Position numbers and translations under genes: made by a program. Below the pieces are notes generated by a model, which was given only the letters and a program-made list of their open reading frames with translations, did not search any database and had not been told where the DNA came from. Shown here piece after piece: positions 7,525 to 15,332 of a DNA stretch of 43,169 nt; position 1 is the stretch's first letter, and every line of letters starts with the position of its first letter. Source of the stretch: a virus; IMG/VR virus record IMGVR_UViG_3300050821_023943, positions 1 to 43,169 of that record; one strand, given 5' to 3'.

Positions 7525-9326
7525 CAAACGGAATAGTTAGTTACGGGGCGCAAGCCGCGCAGGATTTGCTTCGCGAGCAGGTTGCCGATCTGCTTCATGG
7601 TCGAATCGTCTGCAGGAAAAATACCACCTTGGATTTGGATAATGATCTGTTGCTGTCCGCCGCCATAACCGCCTCCCCCGCCTGAAAGCGGTATGACGGC
7701 TTCCGGCCCGGATTCTCCGATGAGTGCCAACGTCGGCTGGGTCACTAATCCGCCTTCGGCAAGCATGGGAATGTCCGGGATGCTGAAACCGAGGTTCACA
7801 GCCGGCGTTGCGAGGCTCGTTCCTGGAATTTTGATTGATGGTAAGGAAATGTGAAGCGAGTCGAGCGCGTTGATAAAGCCATTAATGGCAGAGATGACAT
7901 CGTTTACACCGGTCTTGACTATATTTTCGATGGTCTGCCAAATGTTCTGAACGATGGTGCTCATGTCGGTCCACGAAGTCGTCCAGATAGTTTTGATGTC
8001 GTCGAGGCCGGTTTCAAAAAGCTGCTTCTGAGCATTCCAGGTGGTGGTGAAGAATGTGCTGATGCCGTTCCAAATGGTCTCCGTGTCGGTTTTGATGAGG
8101 TTCCAGTTATCGATGATGACCGCTGCCACCAGGGCCACGACGGCGGCGATTGCTAACGCTGCCGCCGCGAATGCAGAGCCGACGGCGGCGATAACAATGC
8201 CGACAAGGGTCATGACGGCGAGGAGCGCTGTAAAGACAACGATGCCCGCGACGAGCGCTTCGGTGAGTTTAGGATGTTCAGCCGTCCAATTTGCAATCCC
8301 CGTAATGATGGGCAAGAGAGCTTTTGCAAGCGCATCAAGGTCGGGAAGCAGATCATTGCCTACTTGCGTACCGAGTGACGTGAGTGAATTGTTGAGCTGC
8401 GTAAGCCCAGCGCCCGGTGCCTGCGCTGCCGTTTGCGCCATCCCGCCGACCTGGGCATTCAAGGCCTGGATGATGGCAGCATCGGCTCCAGCGGTATTGC
8501 CCACCTTCGCCATGTTCTCAATCATGGTGACAGTTGCGGCCGGGAATTGGATGGTGCCCTGCCGGATAAGCTGATTGAGTCCGGCAACCGGATCGGCAAG
8601 GGCATTTGCGAGGAGCTTCGTAGCGTTCGGTAGGTTATCGCTCAACGTCCCAGAGGTTTGGGACATCTTGGTCGCAAGATCAGCCGCAAGCAAGGTGAGG
8701 GATTGGTATGACCCCTGGAGGTCTTTGTTACTTAAAATCAGCCCTTCGGATTGGAGGGGTTGTTGGGTTAAAAGCGTCGTCGATTGGATCTGCTCGGCGT
8801 ACGCCTGGACCTGCGATACGGGGATTGACGAGCCGGTATCCTTGAGGGTCTGTGCAATGATGGCGGATTCCTCATCCCACGATTGAGCGGAAGTGATGGC
8901 GCTCGACACCGCGCTCTCTACCGCATAGAAGGCAATGCCCGCGGCAACCCCGATGCTCGTGAAACTGCCCTTCGACAGTTCGTTCGAAGCATCAACCTCC
9001 TCGTTGGCCGCAACGATTTCATCCGCGACTTCCTGTGCCGTCTGCCCCGTGGCTTCCATCTTGATCAGGATTTCGTCCTCAGCGAGGCCGGTGGCTTCGG
9101 CTGCCGCCTCAACAGACGCCATGAATTCGTTAAACGACGCGGTAGTCGAATCGACCATCGTCGTAACGGCTTGTGTTGTTCCCTCGAAGTTCGCGTCAAT
9201 TTCGCCAGTCGCCTCAGACGCGGCTTCCGACATGGCCGCCATCGACTCGCTTATCTGATCAAAAGAGGCCGACGCTTCATCGACTGCGGAGATGACAATT
9301 TCCAAGTTCGATTCGCCGTCGGCCAT
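7524..9326 (-). CDS. Tail tape measure protein
   Basis: This 600-residue protein sets tail length and is threaded through the tube before ejection. The N-terminal 150 residues are a long Ala/Glu/Ser-rich helix. A domain typical of tape measure proteins follows at about 150-320. A strongly hydrophobic block (about 355-405; Ala/Val/Ile runs) gives several membrane-competent helices, and the C-terminus has a Gly-rich turn (SGGGGGYGGGQQQ). Using the known rough scaling of 0.15 nm per residue, the tail would be near 90 nm (inference). Upstream lie the frameshifted chaperone genes, the usual order. There is no Shine-Dalgarno; the leader is A/C/T-rich. Confidence 0.9.
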   Translation of the reverse strand: MADGESNLEIVISAVDEASASFDQISESMAAMSEAASEATGEIDANFEGTTQAVTTMVDSTTASFNEFMASVEAAAEATGLAEDEILIKMEATGQTAQEVADEIVAANEEVDASNELSKGSFTSIGVAAGIAFYAVESAVSSAITSAQSWDEESAIIAQTLKDTGSSIPVSQVQAYAEQIQSTTLLTQQPLQSEGLILSNKDLQGSYQSLTLLAADLATKMSQTSGTLSDNLPNATKLLANALADPVAGLNQLIRQGTIQFPAATVTMIENMAKVGNTAGADAAIIQALNAQVGGMAQTAAQAPGAGLTQLNNSLTSLGTQVGNDLLPDLDALAKALLPIITGIANWTAEHPKLTEALVAGIVVFTALLAVMTLVGIVIAAVGSAFAAAALAIAAVVALVAAVIIDNWNLIKTDTETIWNGISTFFTTTWNAQKQLFETGLDDIKTIWTTSWTDMSTIVQNIWQTIENIVKTGVNDVISAINGFINALDSLHISLPSIKIPGTSLATPAVNLGFSIPDIPMLAEGGLVTQPTLALIGESGPEAVIPLSGGGGGYGGGQQQIIIQIQGGIFPADDSTMKQIGNLLAKQILRGLRPVTNYSV

Positions 9327-9342
9327 GTTTTGAAGTTTGTTA

Positions 9343-9489
9343 TTATTTTTCGGCTAGAGCGGTTACCGCCTCGCGGATGTCGAGAAGCACTTCGAGGACG
9401 AGATAGAGCATCCTCGTTGGGCCGTTAATGCCGGGAGCCAGGCCATTGATGCTCTTTGCCTGTTCCTTGATTTCTTCGCGCGTTTTCAT
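9343..9489 (-). CDS. Small helical hypothetical protein
   Basis: A 48-residue protein starting MKTREEIKEQAKS, predicted mostly helical, between the chaperone extension and the tape measure gene. The start at 9489 is supported by the AAAGGTCG element at 9511-9518, 21 bases upstream, the same spacing as at 1676. No function is recognised. Its place suggests a tail assembly accessory. Confidence 0.55.
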   Translation of the reverse strand: MKTREEIKEQAKSINGLAPGINGPTRMLYLVLEVLLDIREAVTALAEK

Positions 9490-9510
9490 ATTTGTTGCAT
9501 AGGTAGGTTT

Positions 9511-9518
9511 CGACCTTT
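9511..9518 (-). promoter_or_regulatory. AAAGGTCG element, copy 3
   Basis: 21 bases before the start codon at 9489. Confidence 0.6.
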
Positions 9519-9560
9519 CGACCCGCACACTATGCACCAAAAGCGGAATTCTGGCAAGAG

Positions 9561-10048
9561 CTAGCCCTTTGCTCTGCGCCTAGCTTCTTCAGCCTCGTTT
9601 TGGAGCATCGAGAGGAGCATCGTGACGAACCATTGCGGAGAATCACAATACTCATGCCACGTCCATCCCATTTCCCGGCAGATGACGGCTGCTTTCATCT
9701 GAGGTGGGAGTGACGCGCGGCCATTGGCGAAGAACGAATGCCAGAGATGCTCTACTGACTCGTCTTCGCCGATGTAAAATCCCCTTCGATGATCTTCGCT
9801 ATCTCCTTGCTCAGGAAAATGTAATCCGGCAATGCGAGCGCGCGGAGGAGATTGGGAATGTCTTCCTTCACGCCGTTTAGAGAAACGACGGCGAGGTCGA
9901 GAACTTTCTTCGCAAGCTGCTTCTTTGACAATTCTTGCCCGTTCGGGGCTTCGTTGATGTCGAGGAATTCGCCTGCGGTGAGGAACTCCTTGAGCTCGGC
10001 GCTGCCGCCGGAGGGCAAGGTGACTGACTTGATTGGGGTATCTGACAT
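9561..10048 (-). CDS. Tail assembly chaperone, long form by -1 frameshift
   Basis: Reading the upstream chaperone gene to codon 91 (Phe, TTT at 9778-9776) and slipping back one base on the run of four T opens a second frame that stays open for 71 codons, ending at the TAG at 9561. The extension is convincing protein: it begins YIGEDESVEHLWHSFF and contains MGWTWHEYCDSPQWF. Lambda G/GT and many siphoviruses express two chaperones this way just upstream of the tape measure gene, which is exactly this position. The total is 162 residues. The slip site (GGGGATTTT at 9784-9776) is not a classical X-XXY-YYZ heptamer, so single-tRNA slippage on TTTT is proposed. An independent start inside the extension is the main alternative. 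Confidence 0.8.
9752..10048 (-). CDS. Tail assembly chaperone, short form (G-like)
   Basis: The unshifted product is 98 residues, with an acidic and helical pattern typical of phage tail chaperones that coat the tape measure protein (…GGSAELKEFLTAGEFLDIN; LRALALPDYIFLSKEI). It follows the tail tube gene, as expected for a G-like protein. The leader before the ATG shares the string CACATAAACCTAA with the leader of the SSB-like gene at 37707 and has no Shine-Dalgarno sequence. Confidence 0.8.
   Translation of the reverse strand: MSDTPIKSVTLPSGGSAELKEFLTAGEFLDINEAPNGQELSKKQLAKKVLDLAVVSLNGVKEDIPNLLRALALPDYIFLSKEIAKIIEGDFTSAKTSQ
9776..9784 (-). promoter_or_regulatory. Probable -1 ribosomal frameshift site
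   Basis: On the minus strand this reads GGGGATTTT. In frame zero the codons are GGG-GAT-TTT. A tRNA-Phe on TTT can re-pair with TTT one base back, and the next codon then becomes TAC in the extension frame. It is non-canonical because the preceding GAT cannot slip in tandem. No obvious strong pseudoknot was seen just downstream. Confidence 0.55.
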
Positions 10049-10073
10049 TGTGGTGAGGATTTAGGTTTATGTG

Positions 10074-11078
10074 CTACGCATACGTTCCGCTGACCGTGTT
10101 GGTCAAAACTGCCGTTATCATCGCGCTGTCGGCGAGCTTGTAAGTGCCACGGAATTTGACGGTCTGATATGTAAGGTCTTTGACCTTGATCGGCCTAGAA
10201 TACTCTGTGAAGAACACCTGGTTGAGCGTTATCTTCAATTCCGGATTGGTAGAGGAGCCAATGATGACGTCGGTGTTCTTGAGGTCGATCAACATCGCCT
10301 GCCCGACGTTCGGAGTGGCAAGGGCGACGGTCTTGAAGTCGGTGAGGTTCTGGTAGATCGCTTCGAGCTGGCCTTCGACTTTGAATTCCTTGTTGAGGAA
10401 ATCAGCCGGGGCGACATTGCCCAACACTTCCTGGTCTTCAATGTTTTCGTCAACGGTGAGCTTGATGCTCTTAAGGGCAATCGCGCTTGCGCCGGACAAA
10501 CCCGCGACGGCCGTCGCATACTTGAAAGTCATGTACTGCGGGATGAAACGGTTTTCGGCCAGGATGGACGGGGTGAACGCTGATTGCGACACGCCCTTAA
10601 GGGCGCGGGCCGAACACGAAAGCTGGACGAATTTCTTCAGCTCCGCGTCGATGTCCATCTTGTGGATGACACCGTTCGCATGCGAGTAGTCCGTACCCGA
10701 GAGCGGGTCATGGATAAAGAGGGTGAGGGACTGGTGTTGTGCCGTCTCGCCGATCGTGAAGGTGTGGTCGTAAACCACGGTCTCACCGGCGTGGGTTGCT
10801 ACTGTCTGCGCGCCCAAGAGTGAGAGGAACAATAGGCCGGTGCTCTGGTCCATCATGGGAACCTTGAACGAGCCATCCGCATAATTCTTTATGCGGTATT
10901 CGTTGACGGCATTTTCGATGACGCCGACAGCTTGGTCGGCAACTGCGTTCTCGTACTTTTCGTCGATTGCGAGATCATCAAACGGAAGCCAATATGTTGC
11001 CGCCGATATCGCGGTTCCTCGGGTAGCTTCCTTTGCCAAGCCGAAGGCGAATAGGCGGCCGATTCCTTTTGCTGCCAT
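10074..11078 (-). CDS. Major tail (tube) protein
   Basis: A 334-residue protein starting MAAKGIGRLFAFGLAKE with the sequence feel of siphovirus tail tube subunits (EATRGTAISAATYWLPF; a C-terminal TYQTVKFRGTYKL beta segment). It would polymerise around the tape measure protein. Its position between the tail terminator and the chaperone genes is canonical. An AAAGGTCG element (11107-11114) lies 28 bases upstream of the ATG, inside the end of the previous gene. It is longer than lambda V but within the range of this family, so it may carry an extra surface domain. Confidence 0.8.
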   Translation of the reverse strand: MAAKGIGRLFAFGLAKEATRGTAISAATYWLPFDDLAIDEKYENAVADQAVGVIENAVNEYRIKNYADGSFKVPMMDQSTGLLFLSLLGAQTVATHAGETVVYDHTFTIGETAQHQSLTLFIHDPLSGTDYSHANGVIHKMDIDAELKKFVQLSCSARALKGVSQSAFTPSILAENRFIPQYMTFKYATAVAGLSGASAIALKSIKLTVDENIEDQEVLGNVAPADFLNKEFKVEGQLEAIYQNLTDFKTVALATPNVGQAMLIDLKNTDVIIGSSTNPELKITLNQVFFTEYSRPIKVKDLTYQTVKFRGTYKLADSAMITAVLTNTVSGTYA

Positions 11079-11080
11079 AG

Positions 11081-11335
11081 TTACTGGTTGTTGGTTTCAG
11101 ATTCTTCGACCTTTTCTTCCGCCGGTGCGATCGGCTCGCGAGTATCTTTGTGGATCTCTTCCGCCTGCTCGCGGTTTGGGGCTTTGACGGTCATCGGCTT
11201 CCAAATCCCGCCGCCAGGGAAGAAGTACTCCCACATGAGTTGTGAAACTGCCCTCTGGCTCGTCGGCGTATCAGCGGCCTTATTCTTCACCTCATCGGGC
11301 GACATCATCTTGTTCTCTTTGTTTGCGATATCCAT
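11081..11335 (-). CDS. Hypothetical acidic protein
   Basis: An 84-residue protein with acidic ends and a short central beta stretch (MWEYFFPGGGIWKPMTVKAPNREQA). It sits between the tail terminator and tail tube genes with two bases separating it from the tube start, so it is co-translated. The leader is A/C-rich without a Shine-Dalgarno. No family is recognised. Confidence 0.6.
   Translation of the reverse strand: MDIANKENKMMSPDEVKNKAADTPTSQRAVSQLMWEYFFPGGGIWKPMTVKAPNREQAEEIHKDTREPIAPAEEKVEESETNNQ
11107..11114 (-). promoter_or_regulatory. AAAGGTCG element, copy 4
   Basis: 28 bases before the tail tube start at 11078, inside the end of the previous gene. Confidence 0.55.
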
Positions 11336-11350
11336 TTAGGTTGTATTGGT

Positions 11351-11815
11351 TTATTGAACGCCTGCGGGCACAATCTGTTTTGCCTTAACTATGATGTAAA
11401 AACCTGAATATGTTAAGGTCGAGCTATTCACAGGCCCCGGCGGGGCAAGGGTCGTGGCCGCTACGCCTCCATTCGCATAGCCCTGCAAGGTCACGTCACC
11501 ATCGAATTCCCCGAGGACAGAATCGATCAGGTACTCAAGATACGTCGGGTCATTCTTTGGCATATTGTCCGGGGTAGTGACGACAAGGATGAGCCATTCG
11601 TATTCCCGGAGATTGGTGGCCGTGTCCTCGTAATCGCTCGATGGGACGTTCACGGCAGAGACGACGGCCGCGGGGAAACCGGCAAAGGTGTAATCGGCGA
11701 TGTTGAGCTTCGAGCCGTCATCTACGACGTAAGAATTTAGAACTCCCGCCTGGACGAGTGCCTGAAGGTCGTTCACTATCGCCTGCTTCATGTTTTGAGA
11801 AAACGATTTAGCCAT
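11351..11815 (-). CDS. Tail terminator / minor tail protein-like
   Basis: The 154-residue protein has a helix-strand-helix arrangement seen in tail terminators (lambda U type): NMKQAIVNDLQALVQAG, then strands around EYEWLILVVTT, an acidic loop with a helix, and a final strand. Gene order (gp10-like gene, this gene, tail tube) supports a role in capping the tube and joining it to the head. The start overlaps the previous stop by eight bases. Confidence 0.6.
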   Translation of the reverse strand: MAKSFSQNMKQAIVNDLQALVQAGVLNSYVVDDGSKLNIADYTFAGFPAAVVSAVNVPSSDYEDTATNLREYEWLILVVTTPDNMPKNDPTYLEYLIDSVLGEFDGDVTLQGYANGGVAATTLAPPGPVNSSTLTYSGFYIIVKAKQIVPAGVQ

Positions 11816-12272
11816 TGGCGGATTGTGTTATTGCTTCGTTGACCTGGTCGAGCGCTTGGACGAATAGCGTTTCAATTTCCGGCTGGGCGGCGGCCACGAT
11901 TCTGCCCATAAAATCATTGGGCTTATTTCCCGGATGATGAACGATGGTGCCGAAGATTTGCCCCGTATTCGCGTTGGCAAGAACTTGTTTGTTCACTGGG
12001 CGAATGATGTGGGGCGCGGTGCCGAACTCTACGAATGGTGCATATGCGGCGCGGGGATACCACCTCGCCTGCAACTGCCCGATGTCGAATCCCCAGTTTT
12101 GTAGGAGGTAGCCGGTTCTCACGGGTACAGTGGCTGCGGTCGTAAACTTAGCCAGGATCGCCTGCGCAGCGACGATCGCTTTCTGGATGATGGGCGCAGA
12201 GATCGAAGGATAGTCGGCCAGTGCCGCTTGCAGGGCCGGTAGATTGGGGATGGAAACGGCAAAAGTATTCAT
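11808..12272 (-). CDS. HK97 gp10-like neck/minor tail protein
   Basis: This 154-residue protein contains PVRTGYLLQNW and YAPFVEFGTAPH, the hallmark pattern of the HK97-gp10-like family (arginine-threonine-glycine turn, then Y-x-x-FVE-FGT). Family members sit at the head-tail junction. The ATG at 12272 is one base beyond the connector stop (TGA-C-ATG). An upstream in-frame start at 12338 lies inside the connector gene and is not preferred. Confidence 0.75.
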   Translation of the reverse strand: MNTFAVSIPNLPALQAALADYPSISAPIIQKAIVAAQAILAKFTTAATVPVRTGYLLQNWGFDIGQLQARWYPRAAYAPFVEFGTAPHIIRPVNKQVLANANTGQIFGTIVHHPGNKPNDFMGRIVAAAQPEIETLFVQALDQVNEAITQSANG

Positions 12273-12273
12273 G

Positions 12274-13149
12274 TCAGAAAACGTTGCCGACGCGTTTGTA
12301 ATTCGTGATGACCTGCTTGTCCATTGCGTCGAGGTCATCTTTCCATGAGATCGTCGCCCCGGTGATTCCCTCGCCCGATTTCCCAGCGGTCTTCAATCGC
12401 TTAAAAATCCGCTCCACGATGTTGTCGCAAGTGTTTGTGAGGTCGGCCGGGAGCTGGTGCGTGCTTCCATTTCCTGCGTTCTGCCAGTCAACCGGATACC
12501 CTGCCACGTAGGTGGCGCGGAGCATGTTGTTATAGATCCGCGGCATGACTCCGTACACGCGGATAATGCCCGAATAGCCCTGTTGGTCGAGCTCGAATTG
12601 GTCGGTGATGAAATTCGTCCATGCGGGATTGCTCGGTGTCCCCGCCCGCCATTGGAATGAGATGAGGCCTGATATCTCAAATGAGGCGTTCGAGAGGGTG
12701 ACCTGAGCTGGCTGGCTCATGGTGATTGCTCCATTCGAGCCAACAGAAGCGACCGTCGTTCCCTGCGGGAAGAGGCCTTGAATGTTGTAGAGCGGCATCC
12801 CGGCAACGATGCCGGTGTACGGTGCAACGGTGACGGTAGCGGAACCCTGCGTCAGATTTCCCGTGACGATGAGATAGGCAACGGGGGAATTGCGGAGCAA
12901 AAGATATTCCTGCTTCGTTCCTCGCACGCTGTACACCTCGTTCGTGTACGTCTTCTGGACGAAATGCCCATCGTTCGGATAACGTTCCAATCCGCTCTTG
13001 CCGCACTGCCGCTCGATGAAATCCGTTGCGGAGTTGATGATGCGCGTCAAAAGCCGGTCGTTATCGTTCAGCGTGATTTGTTCGCGCTCCTTAAAGCGTT
13101 CGAGCGTAGTTAAAGAGTATGGATAGACCTTTTCTTGGACTGTTGGCAT
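12274..13149 (-). CDS. Head-tail connector with inserted beta module
   Basis: The N-terminal about 70 residues (DRLLTRIINSATDFIERQCG) and the C-terminal helical part (TCDNIVERIFKRLKTAG) match head-tail connector proteins of the HK97 gp6 type. Between them, at about residues 95-165, lies a Gly/Thr/Val-rich segment (GSATVTV, TGIVAGMPL, GAITMSQPA) that resembles a beta module also seen in the gene at 13233. This makes the protein 291 residues, longer than usual connectors. The start at 13149 comes directly after a copy of the TTGCGG-N4-CCGCAA palindrome, and a further hairpin lies upstream. Confidence 0.7.
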   Translation of the reverse strand: MPTVQEKVYPYSLTTLERFKEREQITLNDNDRLLTRIINSATDFIERQCGKSGLERYPNDGHFVQKTYTNEVYSVRGTKQEYLLLRNSPVAYLIVTGNLTQGSATVTVAPYTGIVAGMPLYNIQGLFPQGTTVASVGSNGAITMSQPAQVTLSNASFEISGLISFQWRAGTPSNPAWTNFITDQFELDQQGYSGIIRVYGVMPRIYNNMLRATYVAGYPVDWQNAGNGSTHQLPADLTNTCDNIVERIFKRLKTAGKSGEGITGATISWKDDLDAMDKQVITNYKRVGNVF

Positions 13150-13153
13150 GGGA

Positions 13154-13169
13154 TTGCGGGAATCCGCTA
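13154..13169. repeat. Palindrome copy 1 (TTGCGG-GAAT-CCGCTA)
   Basis: One of seven interspersed palindromes in the window with consensus TTGCGG-N4-CCGCAA. This copy has one mismatch at the outer end and lies four bases upstream of the connector start codon at 13149. Confidence 0.7.
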
Positions 13170-13183
13170 TGAATTCCTCGCTT

Positions 13184-13214
13184 CTTGGCACTTACCTCAC
13201 CGGAAAGTGCCAAG
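13184..13214. terminator. Perfect 10-bp hairpin between head genes
   Basis: Arms CTTGGCACTT (13184-13193) and AAGTGCCAAG (13205-13214) enclose an 11-base loop. It lies between the 13233-13901 gene and the connector gene. It could be a partial terminator or an mRNA stabiliser. There is no clear T-run on the minus strand, so it is not a strong intrinsic terminator. Confidence 0.5.
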
Positions 13215-13232
13215 CGTGCGAAGAACGAATAC

Positions 13233-13901
13233 TTAGGTATTCGAACTGCCCTGATTCGGAACTGGGAGCTGCTGAGGCGGGCCGCCCTGCACGATCTCCG
13301 CGAAGCCGAGGATTGCCGGGGATGAGCCGCCGGTAAAGCTCGGAGTGATCACCGCCCGAAGGTACTGGTGCCGGTTAAGGTTGAGGCCTTCGATGCGTGC
13401 CGCGTTCTCTGCCGAAAGCGTGAGCGTCTCGCTCGTGTTGGACGAGGTAGCGTTCGCGCTCATGGTCGCCGTCGTATTCGCCGCGCTTGCAGCGAGGACG
13501 AGCGCCGTGATTACGGTGCCGGTCGGGATACCCGTGCCTGAGACGGCCTGCCCGACGTACAACCCCGTGTTCGACGAAAAGTTCGAAAGCTGGTTCGAAC
13601 CGCTCACCGTGTTCGCCGTAAGCGACAGCGGCGGCGTCAGCGTAAAGCCGATGACCGTCCCCGTGTTATCGAGGGCGTTCGCCCATCCGCTATTGCCGGT
13701 CGTGGACTCTTGGAGAGTAACGACAAGCGACGCGCCGGTCGGGGAACCCGACGCAGCTGCGGCATAGGCACGAAGACAAGCATCCGTAAAACCGGATGTA
13801 TTCACCGTGTTGCCGTTCACTGCCGAGGAACCCGAGAAGGACTGCGGCGGAAGGCTTACGCCTCCCTGGAATGCAACGCCATCATAAATTGATCCGCGCA
13901 T
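13233..13901 (-). CDS. Putative head decoration/accessory protein
   Basis: A 222-residue Ser/Thr/Gly/Asn-rich, probably all-beta protein directly downstream of the capsid gene, where decoration or stabilising proteins are common. Residues about 95-165 carry a module (SGSNQLSNFSSNTGLYVG, GTGIPTGTVIT, ATMSANAT) similar to the insert in the connector gene. The C-terminal part (ENAARIEGLNLNRHQYLRAV) looks like a separate fold. The start at 13901 was chosen because upstream residues do not look coding. The leader is G-poor. Confidence 0.55.
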   Translation of the reverse strand: MRGSIYDGVAFQGGVSLPPQSFSGSSAVNGNTVNTSGFTDACLRAYAAAASGSPTGASLVVTLQESTTGNSGWANALDNTGTVIGFTLTPPLSLTANTVSGSNQLSNFSSNTGLYVGQAVSGTGIPTGTVITALVLAASAANTTATMSANATSSNTSETLTLSAENAARIEGLNLNRHQYLRAVITPSFTGGSSPAILGFAEIVQGGPPQQLPVPNQGSSNT

Positions 13902-13923
13902 TTCATTGGTTGATTGGCCCCTG

Positions 13924-14054
13924 CCTCCCCTCGACTTTATTTGGGAGGGACGAAGCACAATACCCAGATACTGCAAAGAGTTGCCTAGATACTGTGGCTC
14001 GCGGGCGGTTTATTCATCCGCTCCGGCCTGCGCTTAGGAAAGAACACAGGCCGG
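13924..14054 (-). terminator. Two hairpins downstream of the capsid gene
   Basis: The 172-base gap after the capsid stop holds two inverted repeats: CCGGCCTG/CAGGCCGG (14023-14030 with 14047-14054, 16-base loop) and CCTCCC/GGGAGG (13924-13929 with 13943-13948). Neither is followed by a good T-run on the minus strand. They may attenuate transcription or protect the 3' end of the capsid message. No open reading frame of note is seen in the gap. Confidence 0.4.
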
Positions 14055-14073
14055 GAATCGGACTTGGTCAAAC

Positions 14074-15309
14074 TTAGGACGCTGAGGTCGAGACGACGCA
14101 GAACGCCTTCGGCAGCACCACGACGAGCGCATGGCGGTGCTTGTAGATGATACCGGTCTGGTCAGCCAAACCGAGCTCTTTGCCCGCCCACACGCCTGAC
14201 TGGAAGTTGCCGATGCGCATATCGCCCTTGTCGCCGAACGCCAACGCTTTCATGTTTCCGAAGATCATGAAAGCTGTCGAAGCGTTCGTTGTGCCAACCA
14301 CATACGACGGGAGCCAGCGGTTCGTGAAAACCGGGAAGCCCATCATGTTGCCAGCTTTGCGGATCGGGCCGCCGGTCGGGTCTTTTTCAAGGCCCGAGTC
14401 GTTGGCTGCGAATGCTCCGAAGAACAGGAACGGCAAGCCGGAGGTTGAGGCCTCCTTCTGCGCGATCGCTGCCCATACGGTGCGGTGCATGTACCAAGCA
14501 CAGCCGTCCAAGATGGATTCCTCCATCTGGGCGACGACGTTCGACGCATCGACCACGGGGTCGAACTTGGAGTAGTTCGTGCCACCCGTTGCGAGCGTGT
14601 ACGTGTTGGTACCCGTGACCTGCATGATGCCCTGGAAAGGCCCCGGAGCGGTTGAAGAACCACCCACAAAGCCCTGCTGGTCGATCATGTTGGCCAACGC
14701 CTCACCTGCCATTGCTAAGAGCCACTCGCCGAGCGATACGGAGGAATCCGACAAAAGGTCGTTACCTACGACGAACGGGAGCTGCCACTTGCGGGCGATG
14801 AGGACGGCCTGGCCGAAGGTCAGACCCTGCACGGTCGAAGGAAGGTCAACGCCGACATACTGGCCCGTCAAAAACGCGCCGGTATAGTTCGGGATGCCCA
14901 ACTCGTCGGTCTTCATCGGCCAGTTCTGCGCTTGGCGCATAACGGTACCGACGGAAGCCGCGATACGCAAGATCGCCGCTGCGATTTCCGGTTGAACCAG
15001 ATAGCCGCCGCGATTATCCTGCTCTTCGATCAATGCCTCGTTCGCTTTGGTGACGGTCACCCGGACGGCTTTGGTCTCATGGCCCTTATAGGCCTCGATG
15101 ACCTGCGAAGCAAAATCTTTTTTTTGCTCCGAAGTGAGTCCGGTGATGTCCGTGCCCCTCAGGGAACGCTCGACAAGCATCGCTTCGACAACCTGGCGGG
15201 CGGTCTTTTTGGAGACCTCCTCCATGTTGGTGAGCGACTTTTCGAAAGCGTCGTTGAACGACGTGGCGACGGTCTCGCTTACGGCGGTCAACAATTTCTT
15301 TTCATCCAT
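14074..15309 (-). CDS. Major capsid protein, HK97 fold
   Basis: This 411-residue protein has the layout of HK97-family capsid precursors. A charged helical N-terminal delta region (about residues 1-100) is probably removed by the protease, followed by GGYLVQPEIAAAILRIAAS, WPMKTDELGIPNYTG and the family's typical EWLLAMAGEALANMIDQQGFVGG stretch, and a C-terminal MRIGNFQSGVWAGKELGL segment. It assembles the icosahedral head. The preceding gene encodes the matching protease and scaffold. No Shine-Dalgarno; the leader is A/C/T-rich. Confidence 0.9.
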   Translation of the reverse strand: MDEKKLLTAVSETVATSFNDAFEKSLTNMEEVSKKTARQVVEAMLVERSLRGTDITGLTSEQKKDFASQVIEAYKGHETKAVRVTVTKANEALIEEQDNRGGYLVQPEIAAAILRIAASVGTVMRQAQNWPMKTDELGIPNYTGAFLTGQYVGVDLPSTVQGLTFGQAVLIARKWQLPFVVGNDLLSDSSVSLGEWLLAMAGEALANMIDQQGFVGGSSTAPGPFQGIMQVTGTNTYTLATGGTNYSKFDPVVDASNVVAQMEESILDGCAWYMHRTVWAAIAQKEASTSGLPFLFFGAFAANDSGLEKDPTGGPIRKAGNMMGFPVFTNRWLPSYVVGTTNASTAFMIFGNMKALAFGDKGDMRIGNFQSGVWAGKELGLADQTGIIYKHRHALVVVLPKAFCVVSTSAS

Positions 15310-15332
15310 TAAATTCAGGATTGGGAATAGGT

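Noticed and set aside
9561-9700. Independent gene for the chaperone extension starting at an internal ATG
   Set aside because: The frame is open and coding-like from the slip site onwards with no ribosome-binding site at the internal ATG, which fits a frameshift better.
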